Source of the DNA: Apoderus coryli
Taxonomy: Eukaryota > Arthropoda > Insecta > Coleoptera > Attelabidae
Length of the DNA: 64,000 nt
Direction of reading: 5' to 3'
Assembly (NCBI GenBank): GCA_911728435.2
Contig: OU452198.1
Location: 2,604,001 to 2,668,000, forward strand
The position numbers and the translations under genes are program-made. Below, piece after piece: positions 21,643 to 32,699 of the stretch (within the stretch, counting starts at the first letter, position 1; every line of letters begins with the position of its first letter). The notes under the pieces are model-generated. The model was not told the origin of the DNA. It made no database searches and saw only the letters and a list, made by a program, of their open reading frames with translations.

Positions 21643-23508
21643 AATTTATTTATTTATTTATTAATCTACGGACAAAGTCCATTATTACAACATGTACAAA
21701 ACAGTAGCATACAACATAATACAGAAATTATAAAACTTACATAACTCTAGACTATCCATTACAATTGAACTTAATAATAATAAAAAAAAAAACAGCAATT
21801 GCGCGACATACAACAGCTCGCAGGACTCCAACGCTCGCTGATGTTAAGGAATTAATGAATGATAATTTATTTTAAATTTTAAAAACAAGGAATTAGGGAA
21901 ACCATTCATCTCCAGACCCTCATTCATCTCCCAAGCGACCGGCGAACTCACCAAATAGTGCAAAGAAATGAAATGTTATGATTAGAACAACGATTCGCCA
22001 GTCGCGCCACTCTGGTGACAAAGGTATTCATAGCGTAGTTCGCGCGGTGGAACGAGACGTGAACGAGATCAGAACTTCTGCTTTGTCTAGGGCGAACATG
22101 AAAACCAATCTGGGATAAAAGACTAGAAGATAAAAGAGTATTGTTTAAAATTTTATATAGTATAGTCAGCTCCCTGACAACCCTGCGGGCGCCCAATGTA
22201 GCCAACTCCAGCTCACTCAGCAATACGCCGTAGTTTAAGTTAAAATTAACGGGTCGTTCACGGCCGAGTCTAAAATGAACGTACCTCAGAAAACGGTGCT
22301 GAACCCTCTCGATACAGACAGTGTGACAAACATAAGATGGAGACCACACCGCAGAGGCGTACTCCAAATGCGGCCTCACAAGGGATGTGTACAGGGCTCT
22401 GAATGTACCAATCTGACTGAAATCCCCCGAACAACGTCTGATGAAGCCCAAAGCTACAATTCCTGAGAAGCAAGGCTGGGATTCCGTCGGGACCGGCCGA
22501 CTTCCTCACTTCCAAGCCAACAATTGCCTCTAAAATATCTGAGAGAGAGATGTGATGATTGGAAACATTCACTAGGGTGTCCCCGACACAGCCAACCGGA
22601 GAGTCAAGACATCTGTCGTTATACACTGATTCAAAATACGCAGCAAACAAATCCGCCTCACACTGATCGGAGTCGCTCGTTCGTTCACCCCATGATAGAC
22701 GCGAGGGCAGGTCTGAAGATCCTCTTTTAGAATTAATGAACCTCCAAAAAGCTCCAATGTTCTGAGGCAGCTCACTCTCAATTGCATTTGTAAAAGACAT
22801 ATAGCAAACGCGAGAAAGGCGATTACATTCACTTTTGAGCCTGCTAAAGTCCGCATAATGGGTCTGCGAGCCTGTGAATTTGTAACGCTTGTGAGCCCTC
22901 TTCTTTTCAAATATGAGCTGTTTCAGCTCCAGTGAATACCACCGCGGAAATCGTTTAGAGGAACACCTCTTCTTGGGCACAAAAACCTCGAACGCATCGA
23001 ATAAGATGTGGTAAAAGGTGTCGACCATGTCATCCACCGACCGATAGGAGAGAAGAAAATTCCACCGAATGCCACCAAGACGGTCATTCAATGACTCAAA
23101 GTCGGCCGACTTAAAATCGTAGTAAAACCTTTCCGCTTGACGAGAAGAAGCCACTTTGTGGGTTCTGAATGGTATATGAACAACCAAAGGAGGGTGATAA
23201 CTATCCGGCTCGATCAGAACATCCTCCGCAACGACAACCCTGGAGTCGGGATTGTGGGCCAAGACCAAGTCCAGAATACGGCCACTACGACCGGGCGTCC
23301 TGTTGAATTGAAATAAGTTGTGAAAATTGCACATTTTGGACACGACCGTCAGAATCTCTGAGTCTCGCGGAAAAACAGATTCATCTGGAAATATAGACGA
23401 GCTAAAACGATCGTCGATCCAGGTACCGTCAGCCAAATTGAAATCACCCAACAAACACACTTCCGCAGAAGGGAATTTTTGAGAGAGTAGTTCAACAGTA
23501 TCACCAAA
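21643..23508 (-). pseudogene. LINE with endonuclease joined to C-terminus by internal deletion
   Basis: The minus-strand frame, open from about 23508 through 22270, has the endonuclease motif LLGDFNLADG, RSGRILDLVLAHN (a Jockey/I-type endonuclease tail), a linker with RFPRWYSLELKQLI, and the first reverse transcriptase block KSAGPDGIPALLLRNC. It then passes directly, with a frame change near 22460, into the post-polymerase region LYTSLVRPHLEYASAVWSP and IERVQHRFLRYV (frame 21948-22451). The palm with the YADD box is deleted. A TTTA-type tail (antisense, 21645-21663) marks the 3' end. The 5' part of the endonuclease is also missing. Confidence 0.8.
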
Positions 23509-23524
23509 CTAGTACTGTACTTAG

Positions 23525-23810
23525 TGTTTGACAGTGTTAAGAGCCATGTTCGTTCGTGGATTAACCAATAGCCGTGTTCCTTTTATAAATCTCATAACAC
23601 TGAGTTGGCTTCTTGTCATAGATTTAACATAGAGCCAGCGGAAGCACTCTCCGCGCCATCAGGCACTTGACTACCGTGATGCCACCGAGAAAAATTGTAT
23701 ACGTAGTTTTGACACTGTCAAGAGCTATTTTTGTTCATCCTGTCAAATTAAGAAGACGAACAATAATAACTGTGTTCCTTTTAAAAATCGAATGACACTT
23801 GTGTAGCTCA
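23525..23810. repeat. Imperfect direct repeat pair
   Basis: TTTGACAGTGTTAAGAGCCA near 23527 and TTTGACACTGTCAAGAGCTA near 23709 begin two similar blocks, each ending in CTGTGTTCC- or CCGTGTTCCTTTTA-type sequence. The function is unknown. Confidence 0.4.
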
Positions 23811-23829
23811 GACCAACTCATTAAATGGC

Positions 23830-24320
23830 TTTAAAAAGAACAACAAAGCTCAGATGAAAGATGAAGAGATAACTTAGTTCGGAGTGACCATTTAAACAAA
23901 ATTCGAGAGAGTGTTGGAGTGTTAAAATGGCATCCGATTACACTAAAATATATTTTTGCATTCCTTAATGTTGCCGAAGAAAATACTATAACATTGGTCG
24001 GAATTTACAGTGACAGAATGCAGTCGTTGATCTGTACTGTGAAACATTGTTTCGACAGAAACTCGGCGTAAGTTGAGATGATTTGCCGGCAGATCCTGCA
24101 CTAATGGGATTCATACGGATGCAATTTGAGATCTTTCGTCAAAATTCGACGCATTGAGATTCTTGAGCTCGGCAGACTGCTTACGCGACGATGATCCCGT
24201 TGTGCGGAAGTTCTGACTTCGTGAATTGTTTCATCGGTTCTTGTCGACCTTGGGCGTTCCGCATGTTTCTGGTTGAGACGCGAAACAGTAGTTTCGAATT
24301 TTCTGACCCACGACCTAATC
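23830..24320 (-). pseudogene. Decayed mariner/Tc1-like transposase
   Basis: On the minus strand from about 24310: TVSRLNQKHAERPRSTRTDE and SRISMRRILTKDLKLHPY correspond to the second helix-turn-helix of rosa/maT-type transposases (compare SLRRILHKDLGMTP in the 15177 gene). After a deletion, VTVNSDQCYSIFFG resembles the region before the second catalytic aspartate. Stops are frequent and no catalytic triad survives. The assignment rests on the helix-turn-helix match. Confidence 0.55.
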
Positions 24321-24464
24321 AGGCAGGTTCACTGGGAGACTGATTTAGGTCATGCCATCCGAATTCAACATGAAATCAACATTGCACGAATGAAACGCTC
24401 CATGACGACTAAAATTCGAGCAAAAACCTATTCATCCCCACATAATAGTGTTTTAAAAATCTTT

Positions 24465-24726
24465 TTTATTCTTCTCCTTTCTTGGGATATAAGGTTCTTA
24501 TTTAAAAACGATTTTTTTTCTTTTGAAATATTTTTATTTCACGTCATCTTATAACGTTTCGGCATTATTAGCCTTCCCCAGGTACATCTCTTTTCTAAAA
24601 CATTGAAGAGATGTACCTGAGGAAGGCTAATAATGCCGAAACGTTGTACGATGACGTGAAATAAAAATATTTCAAAAGAAACAAATTCAATTTTAAATAA
24701 GAACCTTATATCCCAAGAAAGGACAC
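24465..24726. repeat. Fold-back element with hammerhead-like arms
   Basis: A near-perfect palindrome. The left arm is at about 24472-24597 and the right arm at about 24606-24724, with a loop of only about 8 nt. Shared blocks include CCTTTCTTGGGATATAAGG and its complement, and GGCATTATTAGCC with its complement. The arms each carry the motif annotated at 24613. The right arm layout resembles 3115-3230. No target duplication was found. Confidence 0.8.
24613..24649 (+). ncRNA. Hammerhead-like motif in right arm
   Basis: GTAC (24613-24616), CTGAGGA box (24617-24623), one extra A, stem II GGC/GCC (24625-24627 with 24635-24637) over a 7-nt loop, GAAAC (24638-24642), GTT (24643-24645) and GTAC (24646-24649). 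The two GTAC blocks pair as stem I. The opposite arm has CTGGGGA in place of the box, a core change expected to inactivate it. Confidence 0.45.
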
Positions 24727-24860
24727 TAATAAAAAAATTGCAACAAAATTCAAGAAAAGTACAAATTTAAAAATCATCTGAGACGCTCGATACCGTTTTG
24801 GACATTATATCCGATAATCATAGAAAATAACGTTCATTGTTTACATCAAATTTAACTGAT

Positions 24861-25194
24861 ATGACATGTTCACCTTCCGTTCACCTCACTTGAAATTTTC
24901 TTTAAAAGGAACGTGAAACTGTCAAAATTATCATTAATTCGAAACATTTTGCGCTTACTAGGTTTGTTTTCCCTGTCTTCCGGAACCGTCACAAACACTC
25001 TGGATTCTGCACAGAACGTCGTTCACACGCGTGATTAGCGAAAGATCCTCACTGTTTCCGAAACCTGTGAGAACAAACATAGTTACGTGAGAAATTAAGC
25101 GCAAATAGTTTCGTAGCTAATGATAATTTTGACAGTTTACGTTCCTTTTATAGAAAATTTCAAGTGAGGTGAGCGGTAGGTGATCATGTGACAT
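24861..25194. repeat. Inverted repeat element
   Basis: Arms 24861-24955 and 25098-25194 are imperfect inverted copies sharing TCACCTCACTTGAAATTTTC and ACTGTCAAAATTATCATTA with their complements. The spacer is about 140 bp. It is non-coding. Confidence 0.75.
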
Positions 25195-25199
25195 CATAG

Positions 25200-25470
25200 A
25201 TTTGCGCAAAATCCTAACTGATTCGGACTCTTGTGGAAACGAAGTGCAACGGAAATATGAAGGAAAAAAGAAAATGACAAAAATTGAAAATCTCGTGACG
25301 TGTTACTTAGTTTTGCTCTCTCTATTACGGCTTAGACTGTAGATACCGTAGAAAAACATCGTAATTTGCCCAGTCTGTCCATACGCTGACGCCGACCACT
25401 GTCGTACATTTGGCAACAGCGCCTTTGTGCTGAGCTATCTAAGGACTATTTGAACGACCCTCGTATGTGG
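25200..25470 (-). mobile_element. Mariner-type 5' end remnant
   Basis: Read on the minus strand it starts TACGAGGGTCGTTCAAATAG, the usual form of a mariner terminus, and continues into a GC-richer leader (GCGCTGTTGCCAAATG). No transposase follows. Confidence 0.5.
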
Positions 25471-26060
25471 AATTCATATACCAATCGAAAGTAGTAGTCA
25501 GTATTTTGATGAAGATAAATGTTTAATTATTGTACAAGCTTTTATATAATTTGAAAAAGGTCATATATTCACTGTTTTGAGCATAATGCTTCTTATGTAG
25601 TTGTAAAAATCGCAGATCTTTTGCTTGGTATCTATAAAAGAGATTTCCAAAGATAAAACACTTAATGTGTTTATATTATAGAGAATTTCAAATCTTTTAC
25701 CATAAATTCAGGTCACAAACACATTGATTACTTATATAATCAACTTTGTTTCCATCATTTAGCAAATAAGGTTCTGCACACAATATTCTGTGAGATTAGG
25801 TAATTTTCATGCGTTGCTTGTACACATATAATACGTTTTTTCTCTTCATTACGCAACGTTCGAGAGGAGTGTATATTATTTTATACCCATGCAATAATCC
25901 TGCTAGTAATAAATACATCTAGCTATAATTCTTAAATTTCTATTTGAAAGTTTGACCCTTTGACATGGTTGTTTTGTGATACAGGGTTCCTCATAATAAC
26001 AATAATAATCTACAAGTATATCTTCAATGGTTTTTTGGAATTTAGTTAATTCCACAAGCT
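25471..26060. other. No gene seen
   Basis: AT-rich sequence between the mariner remnant and the tandem array. Confidence 0.5.
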
Positions 26061-26080
26061 TAAGAGGTAAAGGGCAAAAT

Positions 26081-27190
26081 CAAAAAGTGTTTATTTCAAA
26101 ATGACCCTATATTTTCTTAGTTCAGAGAGATACAGAAAAATGTTTGATATCAAAGTTTCTTTATAATGATTGTTGAATAATCTGTTGATTTCAGAAAGAC
26201 TATACGGGGTCAGGTAGAAAAGTTATCGAACCTAACTCCTTTTTTTTAAGGAAACACCAATCAAAAAGTGTCTATTTCAAAATGACCCTATATTTTCTTA
26301 GTTAAGAGTGATACCGAAAAATGTTTGATACCAAAGTTTCTTTATAATGATTGCTGAATAATCTGTTGATTTCGGAATGAGTGTACGGGGTCAGGTAAAA
26401 AAGTTATCGGACCTAACTCCGTATTTTTTTAATGGAACATCAATCAAAACGTGTCTATTTCAAAATGACCCTATATTTTCTTAGTTAAGAGTGATACCGA
26501 AAAATGTTTGATACCAAAGTTTCTTTATAATGATTGCTCAATAATCTGTTGATTTCAGAATGAGTGTACGGGGTCAGGTAAAAAAGTTATCGGACCTAAC
26601 TCCGTATTTTTTTAATGGTACATCAATCAAAAAGTCTATTTCAAAACTACCCTATATTTTCTTAGTTAAGAGTGATACAGAAAAATGTTTGATACCAAAG
26701 TTTCTTTATAATGATTGTTGAATAATCTGTTGATTTCAAATTGAGTATACGGGGTCAGGTAAAAAAGTTATCGGACCTAACTCCTTTTTTTTTTAATTGA
26801 ACACCAATCAAAAAGTGTCTATTTCAAAATGACCCTATATTTTCTTAGTTAAGAGTCATACCGAAAAATGTTTGATACCAAAGTTTCTTTATAATGATTG
26901 TTGAATAATCTGTTGATTTCAAATTGAGTATACGGGGTCAGGTAAAAAAGTTATCGGACCTAACTCCTTTTTTTTTTTAATTGAACACCAATCAAAAAGT
27001 GTCTATTTCAAAACGACCTTATATTTTCTTAGTTAAAAGAGATACAGAAAAATGTTTGATACCAAAGTTTCTTAATAATGATTGTTGAATAATGTGTTAA
27101 TTTCAGAATGAGTATACGGGGTCAGGTAAAAAAGCTATCGGACCTAACTCCACCAATCAAAAAATGTCTATTTCAAAATGACCCTATTTT
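26081..27190 (+). repeat. Tandem array, ~182-bp unit, six copies plus a partial one
   Basis: Units begin TCAAAAAGTG or a close variant near 26081, 26262, 26445, 26628, 26809, 26993 and 27158, giving lengths of about 181, 183, 183, 181, 184 and 165 bp. Each unit contains TTTCAAAATGACCCTATATT, GATACCAAAGTTTCTTTATA and ACGGGGTCAGGTAAAAAAGT. Copies differ by scattered substitutions and by the length of a T run. It is satellite-like and non-coding. Confidence 0.95.
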
Positions 27191-27914
27191 TTCATTAAAA
27201 AATGTACCTATAGGAGATGTTTTTTTTTTTTAATTTTATTATATTTACCTAAAAATTAATTTATTGGAATTAATTCATTTACCACCACAAAATATAAACC
27301 CACATATTTATATATTTCGCCGGCCTAAATTAAAAATATACACACATGGTTATTTACATACCACGGTTTTTCTACGTGATATTATTATTATCTATTATTA
27401 AATAAAACAGTGCAAAAATTTACATTTCCAATCCAATTAAGTACACCGCACAATTTTTAACTAAATGGATAGCTGCCTGCCTATATTTATGTTTGGAAAA
27501 TGTACCTATAGGGGAAGGAAATTAAATTTCGCGCAATATAAACACAAAATAGTGTGGAAACAAAAATTTAGAGCTTTAATTTATATATCATATTCGGTAG
27601 AGCTTGACAAAAAATTTGGCAGGTATATACAGGGTTAATGTTCGTCTCTGGTACATGAAAAGGTTTGGGAAAACTACACATAGGATTGTTTTGAATATTT
27701 AAATGGTTAATCAGGTCAATCCCATCTATAATAACCAGATTATGGGTCAATCTGTCAAGATTATTGATTTTTCTCAGATATTCTTCAACTATATGTCTGT
27801 ATATTCAAGTGACGAACTGGGGAATATTTCCTGGCAGCTAAATCTTCATTTATTGATCTATTTTGTCCCCTTCAAGGGAATCCCTCTCAGATGTAATACA
27901 ATTGTACCACCGAA
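27191..27914. other. No gene seen
   Basis: AT-rich. The small overlapping open frames near 27570-27920 show no family features. Confidence 0.45.
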
Positions 27915-28015
27915 GCACTTTTGATATGCGCTCTATGGCATGGCCTTGAGCTCTTCCAGCATTGTGGTCTTTATCTCCTCAATCGTTGCGAAACGACGTC
28001 CTTTTATGAATCTTG
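27915..28015 (-). pseudogene. Mariner transposase C-terminal fragment
   Basis: On the minus strand GRRFATIEEIKTTMLEELKA is the helical C-terminal segment that follows the last catalytic aspartate in mariner transposases. It is truncated where a LINE begins at about 28020. Confidence 0.6.
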
Positions 28016-28019
28016 TCAG

Positions 28020-29035
28020 TCCGGTGATCAAAGAATTAATTAATCTTAAGTTGTTCGCCCTTATTACATCTCATGTAGACTGTCTTCGGTTGCAGGACGA
28101 TCTGAGAGCTGTGGAACATTGGTGTAACGTTAATAATCTATCGCTCAACGAGAATAAATGCAAATGTATGACATTCACTAGAAGGAAGAATATTATAAGT
28201 TTTCGCTACACGGTTGGTGGGACCGCACTAGCTAGGTGTCTGACTGCTGCTGACCTGGGCGTGCTTTTCGACTCTAGTCTATCATTTGTGCCTCATGTGG
28301 CTGCTAGGACTGGTGAAGCTGTGAGATCCTACGGTTTTATCGTGAGAAGCTGTAGGAGTTTTCATAGCATTGATGCGTTGAAAGTTTTGTATAACTCTTT
28401 TGTGCGTTCGAAGCTCGAATATTGCTCCTTGATTTGGTACCCGATCTATCAGATTCATGTGCGGAATGTTGAGAGTGTCCAAAGAAAGTTTTTGAAATAC
28501 CTTTCATTTAAGGCAGACGTTATTTATCCTGACAGAGGGATTGAATATACGTTGTTGCTGAACAAGTTCAATTTCAAGAGCTTGGAGTTTAGAAGAATAT
28601 TTTTTTCTCTAAAATTTTTGTATGATCTTTTATATAATAGAATCGACTGTTCTGAACTCCTGGCTCAAATAAATTTTAACGTGCCCAGACTTGGCGCCCG
28701 CAATCCTTTAACTTTCTACTCTCAGCGCCCTTGCACTAACCTCTATACAAAATCGCCCGTATATGTCATGTGTAATAATTTTAATTTGATTTGCGCTGAC
28801 TGTGACATTTTTAATTGTTCAAGGGAAGCACTTAGGAGGGCTGCTCTGACTGTTTGTGCGTCGTAGTTTCTCTTTTTGTTCTTGTTAATTGTTTAATTAG
28901 TGCAGATCAATCATGTTTTACTTTTAATGGATTGCTTATTGTGTTATGTATAATATTTTGTTTTTTTTTTTTGTGGAATTACCTATTGTATTATAATTTT
29001 GCTCTGTTAAGGGATAAAGGCTATTATTATTATTA
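28020..29035 (+). pseudogene. 5'-truncated LINE, reverse transcriptase C-terminal half
   Basis: The frame ending at 28866 reads LKLFALI immediately after where a YADD box would lie, then LQDDLRAVEHWCNVNNLSLN, LGVLFDSSLSF, VLYNSFVRSKLEYCSLIWYP and VESVQRKFLKYL. These are the thumb and C-terminal regions of a Jockey/I-type LINE. The ATG at 27940 belongs to the adjoining mariner debris and is not a real start. The 3' UTR ends in TTAAGGGATAAAGGC and ATT repeats near 29020-29035. The endonuclease and polymerase active site are missing. Confidence 0.85.
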
Positions 29036-29846
29036 TATCAAAATTTACCCAACATCATTGACCATAGTGCGTTGGTAAAAAAAGTATACTAACCTCGGTC
29101 TGTTTAGCCATCTTAGTTGGAATAATTCATACTCTTGATGGCACTAACATAACCTCGAATTCGTGGATATTCAGTATTTGCTTCTACTAACTAGTGTTTA
29201 AACGCGAACAAAGCCAGTTTTCAAATATATATTCGGATTAATTGTTTACCGTAAATGAATCGATATTCAATTAAAAATATAGGGCATCTCAATTAAAACA
29301 CCAAAAACAATATTAATAAAAAAAAACCATGGGGAATAATGGAAGCACTCAAACATACATATTATGGCTCTACATTTTCTACCACACGTATAGAATATTC
29401 ATATTTGCTAAATGGAAATTGGTCCAATATTGTTAATGTAGTCGACGTGAATGTACAGAGTGTGAAAATCAGAAATACATGCAAAAAACAATTTTGTTTA
29501 ATAAATTCAGGAAAAGGAATTAGGTTTAGTAATCTGCAGTCAAATTTAGGCATAATTCTGTATTTCATTCTCCTTAATATATCAATGAATTATTTGATCC
29601 TTAATTTATTTAATTTGTTATTACAAAAATGTTCCTATGTTTAGAATAAATTACATATTTATGGACAATTTGTTATCTTACATTTTACACTAGTGATGAT
29701 TCTAGTACATTTTGTTATAACTATATATACAACAAAAAATGTAAAGTGTTTATATCGAGGTTTATATCCTAATAACATAACGGTTCGATGCTGAACGTAT
29801 GTCTCCCAATATACTAAATCGTTAAACCAAAAAGTTGGATTGTTGA
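29036..29846. other. No gene seen
   Basis: AT-rich; two opposite-strand open frames around 29340-29640 overlap and neither is recognisable. Confidence 0.45.
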
Positions 29847-29975
29847 TTTTAAATATTGTCAAAAAGAAATTACAAAATTATTCGATACAACGTAAGTTTC
29901 GGCAACATAGTTCGCCGAAACGTGCATTATTGTATCGTATAATTTTGTAAGTTATATTTTACCACAATATTTAAT
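29847..29975. repeat. Inverted repeat with GTTTCGGC / GCCGAAAC core
   Basis: The outer arms TTAAATATTGT and ACAATATTTAA, middle arms ACAAAATTAT and ATAATTTTGT, and inner arms GATACAA and TTGTATC are all inverted copies. The centre is GTTTCGGC-AACATAGTTC-GCCGAAAC. It resembles the stem II plus GAAAC part of the fold-back elements, but no CTGANGA box is present. Confidence 0.6.
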
Positions 29976-30026
29976 ATTAAAAAACACCAAAAACACCCAA
30001 ATGTTTTTGTATTTTTTGGTTTAACT

Positions 30027-30122
30027 ATCAAACGTTATTTATACGTTTCTAAAATGCGTAATTAACATTTGTGTAATCGTATTATTAACGTATTTTAGAA
30101 ACGTTTAAATAACGGTTGATTT
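30027..30122. repeat. Short palindromic element
   Basis: ATCAAACGTTATTTATACGT ... matches an inverted ACGTTTAAATAACGGTTGAT, and TTTCTAAAATGCG matches CGTATTTTAGAAA. ACGTTTAAATA- and ACGT-type words are frequent on either side. It is non-coding. Confidence 0.65.
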
Positions 30123-30264
30123 CACCGTTGAATATATATACATAAATACGTTCAATACACGTTTTTTTAAAGCGACATATCAAAGTCAAATGTACGTATT
30201 TAATGTACCTTTTTCTGGAAAGGTGTTTTGTATTGATAAACGTTAAATAAACGTGTGTGTGTTT

Positions 30265-30460
30265 ACTGGGAAAGTTATTTATTTAAGTATTTCTTTACGT
30301 ATGGGCGAGATTCAGTTCTCTTGCATCCTGATGGAAACAAGAGTCTGTTCAGCTAACCCAATTACTATCAATAATTTACCAATAGAAGATACAATTTGTG
30401 TAATCAAACACGTTATTTTTAACAAAGAGATGCAAATTGACTAACTTAACCTAAGATTAA
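30265..30460. mobile_element. LINE 3' UTR remnant
   Basis: GGGCGAGATTCAGTTCTC and CTGTTCAGCTAACCCAATTA parallel GGGCGGGATTCAGTGCTAC and CTGTTCAGCTAACCCAAATT at 35884-35926, which lies in a LINE 3' UTR (antisense). It is therefore a fragment of the same family. Confidence 0.5.
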
Positions 30461-30589
30461 CCACAGAAAATCAGGAATATCAGGAATACATTACATTGAT
30501 TAATTAATTTCCACCTTGCCAAAAATCATAATCATAGCCCAAGAGCAGAGCATTGTGTATAATCTTTCACCAGTCTTTGCGTTGATCAT

Positions 30590-31124
30590 TTACGAGTGCG
30601 GGGAGGCCTCACTGGAAAGCCGTCGAAGACTGCTAGCCGTTAAGTTTTTGCACAGTCTATTGCATGGCTCAACAGACTGTGAGTATTTATTGTCTAAACT
30701 GAATTTTCTAATACCACAACAGGCTGGCAGGCTTAGGTTCACATTCTACGAGGACCCTTGTCGTACCAACATAATGCTTCAGTCTCCTGTACACTATATT
30801 TGTGACGGTTTTAACAGAGTATCGCACTTGCTTGATATCAACCACAGCACGCTCGCGAATATTGTTGCCACAATGTCGGGCTTGTTTTGGTGAATTAGAG
30901 TAGATACCTACTTATTTGTAGTTTCTGTTATTATTTTGAATTATGTTTTGATGATTTATTCTGTTTTTTTCTGTTCTCTTATTTTAATTTTCATTCATTC
31001 ATTTTTTGAATGAAAAGATATGTTTTTTTTTTGTTCTTTAAATAGACACGGATATAATGTGATTATGTTTCCTGTAATTGGGGTTGTACCCTGTTGGAAA
31101 TAAAGAACTATTTATTTATTTATT
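30590..31124 (+). pseudogene. LINE C-terminal fragment
   Basis: The frame ending at 30893 reads SLESRRRLLAVKFLHSLLHG, LLSKLNFLIPQQAGRLRFTF and LQSPVHYICDGFN, the extreme C-terminus of a Jockey/I-type LINE ORF2 similar in layout to the 28020 copy. The 3' end has AATAAAG and a TTTA repeat at 31105-31124. Only the last portion was retained. Confidence 0.75.
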
Positions 31125-32690
31125 CTGCAGGTCGAAGTGAGGGGAGGCCAAACCACCTAAACGAGTCCGATAAAACAATCTACATACACAATTGACTAAA
31201 ATCTAAATTTTATTATGAAATTGTTGCCCAATTTTTAGTGTGGTAGAAATTTACCATCAAAATTAATTTAAACGAACATTTCAATACAATTAGGTATTTC
31301 GAAATGAACATAAAATAAAAAAATATTATTTGGAGAATAATTCCAGCATGACCTCCACACCATTTTATCTATTAAACATTTCTTGTTTCTACAACATTTT
31401 TATTCAATTAACGCAGTATGAAATTGCAAATATAATAGACAACGTCATGTTCTTTATTTAAGGTTTAGCATTTTTATAACGTATTTGTATTTATTGATAG
31501 ATTGATTGATTTCTAATGAAATCAAATGCTACGGTGCATAAATATGTAATTATGCAATCATTTTATTGAAAGGATTATTCTTGTACTATTATGTTTTGAA
31601 ACTACAAAATCGTATATACGTGAAGGTTGCTTAATCCTCAAACATTTAATATTTTTCTACGAACGTGTTAAAAACCTTAAAAATGTTACTTTACGGCTCT
31701 GCGGACTTTCACTCTAAAGTATTTGCCCATTCAAAAAGGCCATAGGAAAAACTTTTTTATTTGTAGATTTAGAAGAAAAAGTCATTCTTTATAAAAACGT
31801 CTGCTTGTGTCAAAACTACAATTACTTTGATATAGAAGTGCTGATTTAGATTTTTTAACAAATTCGGCATACGAAAACAACTCAGTTAATTTTATCTTTA
31901 AAAAATACTTATAAAACCAAAATTTTGTTATTAAGGCGAGAACTTAATTGTTCCAAATAAAATTATAAAAAATCTAGAACTGATAATAACTAACATTGAT
32001 TGATTTAGTATTTAGGTAATATTATAATCATTGTTTTAGAAGTTTACTTAGGTACGTGTACGAGGCTGATTTCGAAATTCATGCAATATAAAATAAATAA
32101 ATAAATAAACAGGTCGGAAACCCAATTACACGACAAAATATAATACAATGTAAAATCAATTAAATAATAATTATAATGCCATGCGCGTCGGATCATTTTA
32201 TTATTATTTATTTGATTCAAATAACCAGGAATTAACTTTAATCTGTTATTTAAATTAAATAAATATTGATTTCAGGCCAAATAAATATTTTTTAAAAATC
32301 AAATAACTATTTACTCCGGACAAACACTGTTTATTTGAGTCAAATAAATTTTGTTTGAGTTAAACAAATAAAAACCAAATAATTATTTACTATAGAGTTC
32401 ATTTTTAGAATTTTTTTCAGTGCATTGCAGTTAACGGCAACCACTTTAAGCAATTATTGTAAAAAAATCGGATTCTTTTCTTTTGTTTACAAGTGACATG
32501 GTAGGGAAGCATTTAAAGATGACCATAGACCGAGGCTGCCTATTGAAGGGTGTTGGGGTTAAATTAGCTGACTGTATTATTTTTTTTAAACGCTACACGC
32601 GGATTTTATCCGGCTCGAAGGACCAAATGTTGGCCGACTTTTTATTTATTTATGGTTTCTATTTAACGTAATAATAACAACTTAAAACTG
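31125..32690. other. No gene seen
   Basis: Strongly AT-rich. An AAAT repeat at 32088-32112 may mark the tail of an eroded retroelement. Words such as CAAATAA recur at 32200-32400. Confidence 0.45.
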
Positions 32691-32699
32691 AACAGAAAT

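Noticed and set aside
26081..27190. CRISPR-like array
   Set aside because: The units are ~182 bp, contiguous, with no unique spacers, in eukaryotic DNA. It is a satellite-type tandem repeat.
27940..28020. First 27 codons of the ORF ending at 28866
   Set aside because: They read antisense mariner DNA; the LINE itself begins at about 28020.
29883..29935. Hammerhead-like motif
   Set aside because: The GCCGAAAC part is present but there is no CTGANGA box on either strand.
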